DNA from: Eimeria necatrix
Taxonomy: Eukaryota > Apicomplexa > Conoidasida > Eucoccidiorida > Eimeriidae
Assembly: GCF_000499385.1 (NCBI RefSeq)
Contig: NW_013652297.1
Coordinates: 1-64,000 of the forward strand
Reading direction: 5' to 3'
DNA length: 64,000 nucleotides
Position 1 is the stretch's first letter. Every line of letters starts with the position of its first letter. A model generated the notes under the pieces. The model worked only from the letters and a program-made list of their open reading frames with translations, was not told where the DNA came from and did not search any database. A program made the position numbers and the translations under genes. Positions 9,393 through 23,064 of this stretch are shown piece after piece.

Positions 9393-12034
9393 ATGGCAAT
9401 TGACATTGCGGGCTCCCCATGCCTGTTTATGGAGGGGGAGGGGCTGTTATTTGTGCTGCTAGGCGGCTTGACGCTGCGGCAACTGCTCAAGATGCATTCG
9501 TCTTTAAAGAACCAGCCTTCATTTCCAGCGGGGGATGCCTCTGGCGAGAACAGCCCAGCGCCACTGTCACGCATTAGTCTGAGCGGCGGACAGACGCGTT
9601 TTTCCTTCATTTCTTTACTCTTCGCGTCTTCATTGTGTGCGTTTTACCCTTAGCACGCAATTCCGCCTGCGATATTAGCTCGTCTTTGCTAGTCCAGTGC
9701 CTTTTCCCTTGCACTGTGTTTGTGACTTGATGCATTTCATGACTTCGCGCTAGTACTGATCAGTAGGGTCGTGAAGCTGTGCTACTGCGCTATATGTTAC
9801 ACAATTCCATTTCCCTTTGGCACTTTTTGTTTGCACTGCGCTGTCGACTGCGGCGTGGCTGTTCGGTAATGCGTTTCAGGCCGGGCGGTAGCCTTGTTTG
9901 GGACTGCTTTTTTGTGTCGAAGAGTGCAGCTTCAGACTGCAGAGCTGCTTTCGGCTCCGCAGCACAAAGAGGCTCCCGAGACGCCGGAACACAATGCAGC
10001 CGACAGTGGAGAGGCTCCGCCCCCGGCATTCAACTTTTCGCTTGATGAAGAATGGATTGTCTATCTGCTTGATTCGATACCTTCGCTCATCTTCTGTAGT
10101 GCTGTTTCTCTCGTTATTCTCTTCTGGGCGAGAATTTACTACGCAGCTAACCTTGTGGCCTACCCCCTCTTCTCGTGAGTCGGAGTCGACTTCAGGAATC
10201 AGCTGTGCCACGGGAACTGATTCGTCCAGCTTTGTCCGTATATTTCGGAGCAAATATGCAAGAAAATATATCTTGTTTGTGCCACTTACTGGCGCCAAAG
10301 ACGTGTTTGTTTGGCTGCTTTCTTGCAGGCGAATGCACTCGGTTCTTTCTGTGGTGCTATTTGTGTCTTACGCTTTCTGTGTTTCTGTCGCGGTGCTGCT
10401 CCAAGCCAAGAGAGCTGCTTGCGCCTTCCTGCAAGGATTAGAAGCGCTGCTGTTCGGGACGGAAGCCATCGCTTTCCTCTTCTATGGAATCAAGGCAAGC
10501 ACGCAGTATGCAGCGCTGATCTCTGTTCAGCGCGCAGATAGACGATCCTTTTGCTTCCTTCGTCCGAAGAAGCCTTAATTGCCACTTGGCACCAATTAAT
10601 AGAGCAGGATAGGGGAGCAAAATATCCCGGCATTTCTGCTTTCGTGGTGGTGGCGCGCAGGTGGCGAAAAAGGTTTCAGAGAGAGGGAAATCTGCGCCAA
10701 GAAAGAGCAGCATCGTCAGACGAGTACGGACTAAACGCCGTGTAGAGATCGCGCTGCTTTAGCCGCGCTTATCCCCTAGTCTTGACTGTGTTTGTACAGG
10801 GTGTCAAAGACGCAGCTAGTATTTTTGCTTGTTATTCTAGAGTTAGCAGAAGGCGTGGTTGAAGACTTTCTGTGTGATACGATAGGATGGGCGCTTGCAT
10901 ATGCTAATGCTGCGCACCGGTGCACATAAAGAGAACGCGCAGGAGAGCTCGCGCACTCACGATCTGTGTTGTATTTTTGTGTCCGTCTTCAGGTTATCTT
11001 CTTGTCTATGGTTTGCCCGGTGCTGTTCGGCCTGCGGAGTTTCATGGCATTTAAAGGTGCAACACCGCCTCTGCATCCTCTGCACACTTTACCAGAAGGA
11101 ATCGCGTCTCCTCAGTTACTAGCTGGACAGGTGCGGCAACATGCACGAAAAGCGCGGTGGCGTGAATAGTGTGCACTGTATGACGCCCGATACCATTGTT
11201 GACTGAGAGTTGCCCGTGGGTTCATTAGTGCTTGTAATGGTGTTGTCTATGTTTCATACCAGATTTACTTCTTGACAGAGTGGGTCCCCACACTATTGAT
11301 TCTATTTACATTTTGGCACCGAAAAGGAGGAAGTGCGAGAAGCCAACAGCACCGCCCCTCGACGGTGCCTGCAGAAGCCGAGGAGGAAGTGGTGGCAGTG
11401 AGTTGCTCGCATGCACGATGAACAGGACAGTCGCATAGCACTTATTTTTACTCTGCAGCATGTTTCGCCCACTAATATATCTCTTGAAGCTAATTCTGCT
11501 ACCTCTTACCTGCGTACACGTTAGCACACGTGACACTGGTGACTAGGATACGTTGCGTCGGCTGAAGTTTGTTTCAAGTAATCTAGAGGAAGAAAGGACT
11601 GATGAGGCGTTGTTGTTGTTTACACACAGGGTAGCTTTGACTCCACGATCATGGCTCCTCTAATGCAGCAGAATGTCTACCCGTTTACTCCGTCTCCCCC
11701 TCATCCACAAGCGCAAGGAGATATATCCCACGGCGCGGTAAGGTGTAGGAGATAGACAGATTCAACAAGTGGTAGACTGTCCCTAAAGGTGCTTTGACTT
11801 CATGACAATTTGTCGAGCTGAGCTGTGCAGTACGCCGTTGCGTGGCATCTTGCATTGGTGTGCGGTGAAGAGTTGCTCACTTCTTGCATTTGTGCTCAGG
11901 CCATGCCTAGCGAGGTTTATCCTCAGTTCATGCACCCTCAGGTTCCGTATAGGGACTCCTTTTCGAATTACGGCCAGACAACGTCGCCGAGTGGCTACTA
12001 CAACGCTCAGTATCCCCAACAGGGGCAGCACTAG
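9393..12034 (+). CDS. THH1/TOM1/TOM3-domain seven-helix membrane protein
   Basis: Exons read by splice signal and phase: 9393-9636, 9880-10174, 10329-10494, 10661-10723 (least certain), 10993-11130, 11263-11397, 11630-11737, 11900-12034. All phases agree. The protein follows the plant TOM1/TOM3 plan: helix GLLFVLLGGLTLRQL, then RAVALFGTAFLCRRVQLQ, YLLDSIPSLIFCSAVSLVIL followed by FWARIYY (compare the family's LLD-P-FFTTY-LLVLFWAEIY), then SVLSVVLFVSYAFCVSVAVL, ALLFGTEAIAFLFYGIK, a basic loop, VIFLSMVCPVLFGLRSF, and IYFLTEWVPTLLILFTFW. The tail is Pro/Tyr/Gln-rich and likely cytosolic. Plant members are vacuolar-membrane proteins of GPCR-like topology; function in apicomplexans is unknown. An acceptor at about 9262 is in frame upstream, so an additional 5' exon may exist. 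The intron after 10494 uses a GC donor (AAG|GCAAGC). Confidence 0.8.
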
Positions 12035-12807
12035 CGGTGTAATGTCTGATGCGGCGGCCTTCGAGGACGTATGCCCAGCCGTGCCACGTTGTGAGCAAGC
12101 GTACAAGCGGCTTGTTTCTCTTGCTGTTGTGCTGCTGCTGCAGCGATGCAGCGATCGATAGCTACAATATGGAGGGTTGCGGTAGCTGATATGCAATGCC
12201 CACTCCAAAACCGCCCAGCGCCTTCAGTGTACTGCGGCCTCTCGTTTTAGATCTTCCGCGGCATAGTGGAGGACCTCAAGTGGGAGGTAGTGGGGACGTT
12301 GCTGTCGTTTAGCGTCTAGAAAACGAGAACAGACTCGTGCAAAGCTAGAAAATGTAAACATATTCGTCATTTCAGCGGCCCGGCACACGCACTGTATCGT
12401 CTTGCGGTGCACAATATGCAACGTGACGGCACACAAACTGAAGCCCTCCTTATTTGAAGTGGATTAATGTTTACAATGTTGTAGAGGGATGCTACGGTTA
12501 GTGACAAAAGCGTAAAACGAATTCCCGAGGTTCCCTCCTATTGGTGTGCAGTACAAAGAGCCAAGTGCAAACAGTGCTCTGTACATTTTACCAATAGGAT
12601 TTGCCTTTTAGTGATGCCGCCTAACGGCATGGCACTGTGTATGATAGTTTAAGCATGATAGTCTAGGGCCATTAATTTGGGGCCTTCGAGAGGTAGCTTG
12701 AGAGAAAGTTGGGTACGCCCGTACGCGCAGACGCTCAATACAGCTTGCTGCTGGTTCCAGCGTCTTCGTCAAGTCCTAATGCCGAGAGCGGAGCCACCTT
12801 CATTTTA
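12035..12807. other. Convergent intergenic region, no gene seen
   Basis: This lies between the stop of the TOM1-like gene (+) and the stop of the large membrane-protein gene (-). Only short overlapping ORFs are present. It presumably holds both 3' UTRs and polyadenylation signals, none of which I can place with confidence. Confidence 0.5.
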
Positions 12808-15800
12808 TTAACCCTCTGTCTGGCAGGCTGAAAGAGCCTTCTGTACACATAGCATGAACGCCTCGCGCTGATCTTCGGATGTAAACAACAGCCAGAGAGA
12901 CGCGCACTCTGAAGGTGCTGCAGCAGCGCTGCTACGGACGGATGACTTGGCCGCACAGTGAGGATCACTTTCCTCGACAAACATTTCTAGGGGTTGGGTT
13001 GTAACTTTATGCAGCTGCACGGCTCGCAGCGGCGACTGGGAGCGGAGAGATTGACTCTTCACCTTCCACGGCCCCACTGTCACTGACGCTTTGCTTCCCA
13101 TTGACTTCGGCTCTGGCAACGAGCATTCCTCCTGTTGCTTTGCATTAGGCGAGAGTGGTTTCTCCATGTCGGCCCCTTTGAAACTCTTTCCACCTCCATA
13201 CACCAGAGGACAGCAAGAAATGGCCGAGCCCGCATTTCTCAGACGACTGGGGCCGAAATGCCACCATCTCTCAGCGCTCAATACGCTCAAAGAAATTTTA
13301 AGAACAAGAGGGTATTCACGAGATGCGAATGATGGCGTTTCTGGCTCGCTGAGATAGCGGCGCGTCTCGCTCTTAAGAAATGAGCCCGTCAAGTCTCCCT
13401 GGAGCATTGCGAGAATTGTACATAGGACATCTTGTGGTCTTTGTTGGTCCGAAACGAAACCTGGTGCATTGCGTTGCTCCCACAAGTTGGATTCTAACTT
13501 GGTTGGCACACTCCAGGCATCGGCGGATTCGTAGCATGCATGTTCAAAGCTGATGGGAATGCAGATCTCCTCAGGAACAGCACGACAGCCGCACCAAATC
13601 AAGTTTAGGTAAAGAGTCCTGGAGGACGTCACTCCTGAATGATTTACTGCTTTCGGTGTAGTTGTCAGCGCTAGCAATGCTCGCTGACCCGTCCGGAAAC
13701 CTTTAAACCGTTGAAGTGAGGCGCCGTTAGGGAATTGCCACACGATTCTTGCACTCATGAGGTCGCTTCTCAGAAATGCTGGAAGTCCACGAATGCTCAT
13801 GGCTGTGAGGCACAGATCTTGTCTGTGCAAAAGAGGCTTTAAAGACGAAAAAAAATGCAAAGAATGACCCTCATCCATGGGGGGCAGCCGAATGTCCTCC
13901 GCAGACTGAAAGCATCACACGGTAAAAAGCTCTTTGAATTTTGAATTTGCTACGCATTTATTAGTGATGTACACGTTATTGGTGTTGCCTTACTGCGCTT
14001 CCAATTTACTCTTCTACTGAACTGAAAGCATTCAAATCATCTTTCACTCTCTCTAAGCTCAGGGGTGTGGTTAGTTGTGGTAGCAACTAACAGCGTGTAC
14101 AGCGCCACTTAGTTCGTACAGTTAGCTACTCCTAATCGAGCGAACGCTAGAGTGAACACTTGCAGAAAACTTGCCCTCGAAGCAACCACTCTTCTGCCAA
14201 GGAGGAAGTCAACAAAGGTTAGGGTCCAAAGGTACTGAAAGGCAGCGTGCTTCTCAACTGTGCTCCTCAGGGCTGCTGAAGTTGGAGGGGTTGCCAACCA
14301 ATACGATACTGCAAGTAGCGAAAGGGCATATAGAGCTGCTGCCGCCACTGCAACAGCATCTGAAATAAGTCCACATAACAGCCATTATGCAAAAAGAATG
14401 AATAAAAGACAGATTGCATGTATTTGTCGATTTGACGAAAAAATTACTCGACACAGATGTTCAATGCCGCCAGAAAATCCGCATATGCGTGGTGTTCCCC
14501 AGCAGTGCGATATTAGTGTGCTCGTGCAACACTTACAGGCTTATGTGCAATGAGCCAAAAGTTGTATGCTGCATCTGCGTGTGGGAGCAGTCAACCAAAA
14601 TGTCAACCGAGTAATGTGCCTTACCTCCGGCCCGAAAACCAATACGGCTATAACTCTCCTCTGTACGGACGCCACATACAAGGCCAGCGATAAATCCCGC
14701 AGCTACAAGGCCAGCAAATGAGTTTGCCAAAATAAAGCGCTTTTCCAGACTGTTGCTGATGCACAGAGAAGGAGAGCCTTGTGTGATAAGATCTGCAAAA
14801 CAAAGACACGCCAAACAAAGAAAGTCTTCATAACCCGACGGTACAAACCGGAAATACTTGGAACAGCGAAATGTCCGATAGGCCCTGCATTGAGGTTGCA
14901 GGGCTCGCATTAGCTCGCCTCCCCCGCAGGATCTCCGAACTCCCCTACCGAATCTTCAAAGGAGCTTTTGCAGGACCCCTTTTGTCAGTCTTGTCTAGGC
15001 TTACCAACAAACGAACTGCACACAAGCCGCAGGAGCCTTCCACGCTCCTCCAAACCTTCAACTGATGGGTCTCGAGCGTCTGATTCAGGCCGTAATCGTT
15101 GGAGCTGCGTACATTTGACGCGAGACGGCACATACTTGCGAAAATTTACGATGCTCAGGGAGAGACACTTCGTTGTTTGACGTCTAAAGTTACCAACGTG
15201 TGAAATGTTGAAGAAACCGTTTCCTGTTAGCCTATTGTCGGCTGAGCTCACCGCAGAGAAGATGCACTGGCGGAGGTCTAGATCTACGGAACACTTTAAG
15301 GCTCTCCATTTTAAGAGAGACGCCGTCAGTTGGATGGCTCCAACACACAGAGAAAGGATGAATGAAAGAGCTACGGCAAAGCCGACGAAAAAACGGGGAC
15401 CTCTCTCTCCATCGAACAGGTATATCACCACCACCATGGCCAAAACCGCTAAAAGCAAGCAAGCAACTATGAGAACATGTAGCCTGCGGCCGAAGGCGTA
15501 TCTGCAAAGCCACATAAAAGCACACACCCAGGTGTTCAATGTCGTGCGAAACTAATGCCCCCAGTAGGTACAATCACATACAATGCTGCTGGCAAAAGTG
15601 GCACTCCCAGAGAGAAAATCATAAGCACGTGAGGAAAACACTGTCAGCCTGGCGTCCGGCTTACCCAACAATAGCGCGGTTGACAGCTTCTATAGATTCC
15701 ACGGAACGATTTGGCATTGGATCTGGGTTTTGCAAGGAAGAGACAGAACTACTGCATGCTTTGGAGGGTTCAGACAAATCAACTTCACAGAGAGAGCCGC

Positions 15801-18800
15801 TGGTTTGACGACTTGTCTGCAGACCGTCGACCTCATCGGCCGCAGTCTCATGGGCCGGCATCGTGCTTGACTCCTGCCAGGCATCTGCTTTAACAGAGTC
15901 TTCGGCAGTGTGAAGTTTATCACATTGAGACGGCCGCCGTAGCGTAGCCCCTGGCACTTGTTTAGCTGAAACAACGAGGTGAGGCTCTGCTCGTGTGGTC
16001 ACACGGAGCCGCTGCACCTTCGGAGGTAATTTCTCGTCCTGAGACTCCTCAAAAACAATGTATTCACTTTCGCCAAGGAAGTTGCTACTTGTGCTGCCGT
16101 GGACCGGGTTGGCTGTTCGGTCGGCCCATTCCCCAGCGGTCGAATCGCTTCCAGTTGCAGACTCAGCAGGCGTCACGGTGTTGTCCTTCTCTAGGATTCC
16201 CCGCTGCTTTTGGAAGGTCTGAAAGGAGAAACATGGAAAGGAAACAGGCAAATTAGTTTTCCTTGACCTCTTAAATTTTGTATGCCCGCGAAACTTGAAA
16301 AGTGCTGGCTGTGCCTTTTGAAGCTGCGATTCCTTAGTAGATAACCCAAGAATGGAAAACATAGGAGCGCGACTCAAACAATAAAAGTATCTCAACAGCA
16401 CATCATATGACACTAAAAAGTAAGGTAGCTGCTCCTAGGAAGAATTGCCTAAGGGTGTGTGAAGCTGCAAATCAAGAAGATTTGCTAAGAGCAATACGTA
16501 CCACTTTCTGGCCTTGCAGCGCCAGTGACAGACACCGCCGCGTTACGGGCAAATTTGTCTGCAAGTCGTCGCTTTTAACGGACTGAAGGGAATTGAGACG
16601 AGTGTCTACGGCCAGGGCAGCACCATGATGGAGCTCACTAGAGACGCGCACAGTTGCACCCCCGGATTCTGAAGGCGGTCTGGATTTGTCACTTGCGTTT
16701 ATGTATACCAACTGAGCGCTGCTATAGCTATTCATCCTTGACTGGTCCGATGGGGTACTCCTTTCTTGGGAGAAGGGACCTGCGAGGCTTGGCGGCGCTT
16801 CAGGCAACTGGCCTGACGGCTCAACACCCTGCGTGTAATGGTTGTGTTCTTCTGCTTGTTCTGCTTCCTCAGTTTCCGCAGACTCATCCCCTGCATATTC
16901 TTTGCACAGCTCACCATCAGCTTCTGGTGTTGACGATAATGCTGGCTCCTTGTTGTTAAAGGGGGACTCGCAGGGGCTGTTTGAGCAGCAATCATCGGTT
17001 GAGAAACGCACTTCCCACTCCGTAGGGTCTCCCAGTCGCAGCATCGTGACCCCTTCATAGATTCCATCTACTTCTAGGCATTCTGGGGATAGTGCAGCCG
17101 ATAAATCATCTTGAGCATTTCCTCTTTCATCTGAAGAACTTACTGAAGCGTCTTCTGCAAAAGCTATCCGGCTAGTAACTTCACTCATTATATCTCTGTC
17201 GACTGAGTGGAGCGGAGAGATACCCAAGAAATCTGCCATTCGTCTTATTTTCTGGTCTTCGCTATCTGCGCTGAATAGCTCATGGTGATCGTTCTCATCA
17301 TCAGATTGGCTGTCTTTGCTTGGAGCACCAGTTCGACTTTGAGCGGAACGATCCGAGCGTCCCCAGACAGCATCAAAAGATCCTGGAATGTCTTCATTCC
17401 CATGTTCCCCAGGTCTTTTGCTTGAATTAAGGCCTGGTCTCTCAGCTTCGACGCTTTTAGGACTTTCCTTGTCACTGGTATGAGGGCTACCTGTGCCTGT
17501 AGGTACTACAACAGTTGCTTCACCCTTCAGGTCTCCATCACTGGCAAATACTTCCCATTCCTTGTTGTCTTCTATTAGGGGCGGCGGTGACTCGGACTCG
17601 CCTGCGTCCTCTCCCGCCTCCTGTTGGTCTGCATAAATGTGGATGTTGTCCTGCAGTATTTGTTCTTGGTCTTCCCAGTCATGCTCACGCACAATGGTTT
17701 CCAACAGAGTGGACCTCTGGCGCCGCTTCGACTTTCCAGGAGGACCACTTATCTCTATCCCTTCGCTTTGAGAAGAAGATGAACTACACCCGAGTTCTGC
17801 CAAGCGGAAAGGGCTCGTTGCCTTCAGCTGCTCCTGAAGTCGTGTTTTCTGAGCTACTGACTCTGCTGCTTCCAGTGAAAACAGCGTCGCTATGTGTCGG
17901 CGATCTTCCCTATAATGACAAGGACGCAAAACCACACTTTGAGACCACTTTCAACAGAGATAAGCCTCTGAAAAAAAATGAGGCAACAAGACTCGGGGAA
18001 AACGGCACTATTGGTTATCTACGAGTACGCAGCAACAAGAGCGTTCCTAACAATGAGGCGGAGCAAGAAACTAAGGCGAATCGGAAGGCAGTCCAGGTGA
18101 TGCCCGACCTAACGGAAACCTGGCTTTCGTCTTCTGAGGATTTCCTGAGGGCTGGCACCGGCCTGCCCTCTTCCGCAGAGGACGCACAAAGACGCAAAGG
18201 TGGAATGTAAAGATAATGCTCAGGTATAAGTCCGTCCTTCTGATTTTCCACTTTCTTCTCTAGCGGCTGTCTGAATGTAGAGCAAGGAGTAGAAGAAGAT
18301 GAGATTGGCGCTGGGTCTGCGAAACACGCCCAAGTAGAAGGCATTGCGCAAAACCAGTCCCACGCCTTGCTCTCCGCAAGCTCAAGTGTCTGATGTTGTA
18401 AACATCATGCCGAATTTTCAACCAAAGGAAAATGCGAACCCGCCCAGTAGAGTATTACTGCGAACCGGAGCATCAGGCAAGCGTGCATGTTTTATGTCCG
18501 TGTCTCGTAGCTATGATCCGTCACTTGGTTTTCATACGGCGGCTGTCAGTCACTTATGGATGAGACGTACCTATGACAATTTCGGGAGGGTCAGCAGATA
18601 CAGATACAGATGTGCAATCGTCCTCTTGCTGTGTCTCAGGAAAGGCCGTCTCCTTCGCACGCTCAGCCCCGAACACATCCGCATCGCCAGTAGTGGATGC
18701 GAAGTCCGCATCCACCAATCCTAGCAAGATTTTCTCAAAAGTTGGGGGCGGAAGCCGACGAGGTGATATCAGTTGTCGCGGGGGAGGTCTACAGGCACTG

Positions 18801-19477
18801 CTGGGAACTTCACTTGCACTCTTTTCCCTCGGGACTAGCATAGCCCCTTCTTTTCTTTTCGAGCTCTTATGGCTGGGCTTGTGGCCCCTGTGGCCTTGCC
18901 AGCTGCTGGACTGTCCTCTTTTCTCTTCCGGCTCGTCGTGATCCTCACGAGACTTTCGCCTGATAGACGTTCCACGAGAGCGAGTGAGAATGGCATACTC
19001 TTGGGAAGATGCCGCGTTTTGCTCTCGGCTCTGGAAACATCTCTCACTGTCACCGTTGGCGCGGGCAAGCGAAGCCTGCGATTGAGAAGCGGTATCGGAA
19101 GAAGATCCTAGCCAGGCACGAGCAGCTATGGTTGGACTGCTGACTCTGCGTCTGCCGGAGAGCTGGGACATCACGCTAGGGCTCCGAGAGCGCTGAGATT
19201 GGGGAGTCTTGGGCGAACGCTGTGAGAGCAGCTTCATGAAGGCAGGGGATGTTGGCGCTTCTGACCCCGACGGTAAAGGCCGTTGGACTCGAGCGGCTGA
19301 GCTCACAGTCCTTCTGGACTCCCGTTTCAGCTCACCGCCGTCCCCTGCATTTCCTGAAGAGTAACGGGAAGGAGAAGCCTCCCGAACAGGGACCGCCAAG
19401 ACGGGAGGACGCACTCGACCTCCCACGTTTTCGTGCCTCCCTGTGCTCATCCTGGGCGAAGTTGTAAAGGAGTACAT
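12808..19477 (-). CDS. Large multi-exon membrane protein with about four helices, unknown function
   Basis: Exons: 19477-18571 (ATG, Ser/Arg-rich disordered), 18316 to about 18112, about 17920-16502 (acidic, Ser/Glu-rich, about 470 codons), 16218-15665, 15501-15252, 15183 to about 15145, about 15061-15004, 14792-14625, 14359-14175, 13905-12808. Phases agree at nearly every junction. Predicted membrane segments are HVLIVACLLLAVLAMVVVIY, FFVGFAVALSFILSLCVGAI, ILANSFAGLVAAGFIAGLVC and ALYALSLLAVSYWLA. The 365-codon last exon is soluble-looking and ends with a helix (REAFMLCVQKALSAC) like the end of a PH-type domain; that is only a shape resemblance. Total is roughly 1,250-1,300 residues. I do not recognise the family. 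One intron (after 14175) appears to start with GC (AGG|GCAAGT). The neighbours, convergent TOM1-like and divergent coiled-coil genes, give no functional hint. Confidence 0.7.
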
Positions 19478-20433
19478 GCGTAGATCGTTAGCATGTCGGA
19501 TGGTGTCTGGATTCACGACCAGCCGGCCCCAGCGCACACCTTCTGACCCAGTCCTCGTTTGTGCTCGAGACCACAAGAAATGGCATGTCTACTCGTCTTC
19601 ATAAGGAAGAAACCCTTGTTTCTGCCCTTTAAGGGGCTGTTAATGAGGAGATGCAACGCGAGCCCGTGTCAACTGCCGCTAGTCTGTTCCAAAGTTGACG
19701 TCCTCCATCGCCAGAGGAAAGCACGAGCAATTTCGGAAAGCTCCTATAGATTAATTTAAAACAATAAAACCAGTTACATCTATGTTTCCACTTGGTCTAC
19801 CCGTGGGAAAGCTGCTGAACACTGCTGAGCGAATTCGCAGAGGGGAAGGCGCCGCAGGTTGTCTGGAAGTGTGGTCCCGGAAACAAGCGTCTAAAATTTA
19901 AATTATTTAAACTTAAAAGGAGAAAAAAGTCAAACTGGGACAAGATTTCTTAAAGACTGCAACAAGGGTGCCAACGGTCACTGAGCCCGCTGGCCTGCGA
20001 TCACCCCCAGCGGCAGTGGTCTTGCGCTGCGCCCTCTTGACCACAGAAAATAAGTTTTGCCCTACCAGTTTACACCACATATGCATTCCGAGAAAGAACA
20101 GTTTGGTATTCAAATGCGAGTCGCATCTCGCTTTACTGTAGACAACGCAAAAATCCAAAGTGTCGTTTCAGTGTTTGTGCTTGTAGCCTTAAGGCGCCAG
20201 TGGGTCTGTGGACTCAGATCGACATCTCCTTAGCTGGCGCTTGCTCCATAATTGTCACACTCTTCAAAATACTAACATAAACAAACATATCTCAGCTTAT
20301 TGTCTTCCCTCCATACAGCCGAATGCAAGTGAGCTGCGGAGGCACTGCACGGTTGCCCCTGCAGGGGAGGACCACTTAACGATGATTGAAGGACGACCAA
20401 TACTATCCTTCTAGCTATCACATTATATGGAAG
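19478..20433. other. Divergent intergenic region
   Basis: This separates the ATG of the large membrane-protein gene (-) from the ATG of the coiled-coil gene (+). No splice-bounded ORF is convincing. It presumably contains both promoters; I see no recognisable core element. Confidence 0.45.
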
Positions 20434-22731
20434 ATGTCAAAAAACCTCGGTTTGTCCAAGCATTTAGGGCCTTCGGGGGACCCGAAGTCTGTAAAGTCCC
20501 CAATGGCTCATGAAAGCCAAGACGACACATCACCGGCCGACCTTGGCTTGGGCGTCAACACAGTGGAGGAACAAGTAAGCGGTCTAAAAATCGTATGGAG
20601 CTGAAGCAAAGCTCAGCGCTCTTGTGTCTCATTGTGTTGCCCTGTCTGTGTGTCTGCGTGTACTGCTGTACAGCTCGAACAGCTGACTCAACTAGTCCAG
20701 ACGCTAACTGCACGCATAGCTAGCGAAGAAGACTCTAGAGAGCTTTTAAGAGCCCAACTTGATGAAGCATACGCGGTAAGTCCGTAGTGTGAGCGGATCT
20801 GAACGCTCTCACGTCATCCCCTAGTTACCAGAAAAAATCAGTCATGAAAATCTCAGCTCGAACAGTGAATTCTATGCATGATCCACTGCATGCTGCTTCT
20901 CCTGCCAAAAGCTCTCGAGAAATCTCGTTTTTTGTCTTAATTTGCAGCAACTGGCAGATGCCCGAACTGAGCATCTGGCCTCTCCGTATGAGGGGTGTCG
21001 TTATCAGCCACCTGGATCCACGTGAGAGGATCTTCATCTGTTTTTTCGAGCTCATGGCAGACGTTTAGTTAGCTAGAACACGACGGTTGCTGTTCTTTAA
21101 GTGGAAGGCTCTTTCATTGCCATTGTGCGTTTCGCTGCAGATGGCTCGAGCCAAGTCATGAACAACTCACGAAGGTGAGAAAAAGCGCATACTCCCTGAG
21201 TTTCCCATGCCTAGAAAAGGGCTGCACAGAAACCTGCGCCAGCATCTCATTTCACATTTCGGTGACATCATCTTCAGGTTACACGCACAGCTGAAGAGCT
21301 GCAATATTTGCTGGAAGAAGAGCGCGCAAGGAACGCGGAGATGCGCATGCAGTATGAGAGACAGCTCAAGCTCATTCGGAACGGAATCCAAAAGGAAAAG
21401 CGCGATTTGAAACAAACGCTAGTACAACAGGTCGATTTCATAATACGCAAGTACAGAAACCTTGCAACAGAGGCTGTGGAAACGGCGCGTCAGGAGCGTC
21501 AAAAAGTGCAAACCGAGCGAATAAAGGCCCGCGAACTCGCAGAGACAGCATGCAGAAACTTTGAAAAAGATTTGAAAGAAAGAACAAAGGTGGGCGCTTC
21601 ATGCAGCAACCGAGTGCAAGTTAGAGATGAAGCTTTAACACACCTTTAACACATCGTCTTGGGCGAGACATTTGCATACATGTGCATCCAGAAGGCTCTC
21701 GAAGAATATCGCCAGTTGGCGCAGGAAGCCCATAAAGCAGCGCAAAATGAGCGCGAGGAGCTCCGGACTAAGTGGTGAGTCGCCTTGCCAGACAGTTGAA
21801 ATTACTTCGCTTTGCAGATCCACGCCAGAAAACACAGGGGCTACATGAACAGACAAGAGTCCAAAGTGCGATTTCATGTTTGTGTGCAGTGCAAACCTCG
21901 AAAAGGCAATGATAAGCAAACGCCAACAATTTGATGCTCTTGTTGTCCGGGTATGTTTTACCCGAGTCCCTAGGCGTCTGTATCTTAAATACTGCAAATC
22001 CACTGGTGCATTTCACGTGTTTCTACATCTTTCTATCACTGCTTGGCTCGTGGACTCCTCAGGAGGCAGAGAAGAGAATACAGTGCTATAGGCTCAGCCA
22101 CCAGGCTATGAAGGAACAGCTCGAGCGAGAAAGGAAGCATTTTGGAATAATGATGGGTGAAATTGCACAGCGGGTGAGCTATCCAGCTGCCGAATTTGTC
22201 ATGGGTGCAAAGCTGTGACGGAATCACCAGGATGAAGGCAGCACTTTAGCTCAACGTGTCTGCCTAATATTTAAGTGCTCGAACAGCCAATGCAGCGTTC
22301 TCGTGCTGAAGCTCCAAACCAGCAAAATTCCGATTGAGAAAGTATGCAAATGTCCGCATATAGGTTGAAAAAGAGTGCAGCGACTACGACGCCGCAATGT
22401 TGAAGGCAGTCGCAGTATTCTGCAAGACGAAGGGTTTAGATGTAGATGAGTCTACGCTGCGTCAGCAGCTTGGGGATATTCGGATTCAGCGGCTAAAGGA
22501 ATCTGGCCACGAATTGCGTGTAAGTTAGCTCAGGCTGCCATATTTCATGAGGGCGAGCATATGCACTACGTAGGCCTCCTTGCAAAAATCACAAAACCTC
22601 AACAGTTCAGTGACCGCTGCAGCACTTAGCTTTGCTTCTGCAGCTTGTGTGTCTGCTTGTAGGAGCCAGAACCTCGCCCACTGACAGTAAAATACGGGTT
22701 TCAAGCAGTGACTCCTGGGGGTGCCAGTTGA
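20434..22731 (+). CDS. Coiled-coil protein, ten exons, about 380 residues
   Basis: Exons: 20434-20574, 20674-20775, 20948-21021, 21141-21174, 21278-21589, 21692-21774, 21890-21950, 22063-22173, 22364-22519, 22663-22731. Every junction has GT-AG ends and matching phase, giving 380 codons plus TGA. The first 47 residues are polar (MSKNLGLSKHLGPSGDP). From about residue 110 the chain is almost continuous coiled coil, for example AEELQYLLEEERARNAEMRM and RQERQKVQTERIKARELAET, then the more globular SDYDAAMLKAVAVFCKTKGL. The tail ends PLTVKYGFQAVTPGGAS. No signal peptide or membrane segment. This looks like a cytoskeletal or basal-complex scaffold by composition only; I do not recognise the family. 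The in-frame stop just inside intron 9 (GTAAGTTAG) would give a truncated form if that intron were retained. Confidence 0.75.
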
Positions 22732-23064
22732 TAAGCATTTGTAACAACAGTACACCTCCTCCACGCACTTGAGTCAGCAGCAAAAGAGGAGAAATTACTC
22801 TTTCAAGGAAGTCTGCAGTATTCCTATTTTTCTGTTTTTGTCGAAAAGCTTGAATTTGTATAAACGGCTCTCGAACCTTCGCGTAGCCTGTTCTGGTAGT
22901 TCCATGTGAGAAGGTATTCAAGATTTAATCGAATAACTAATCATATGGATCTGCGAGCAGCCCCAAGACATTTAAGAACGATAGTTCATTGTATCGGCCA
23001 TACTGCTCGCTCACGCTGCACTTACTGTGCAGCTGAGCAGCTTGTTCAAAGTAGTTAAGAGCAG

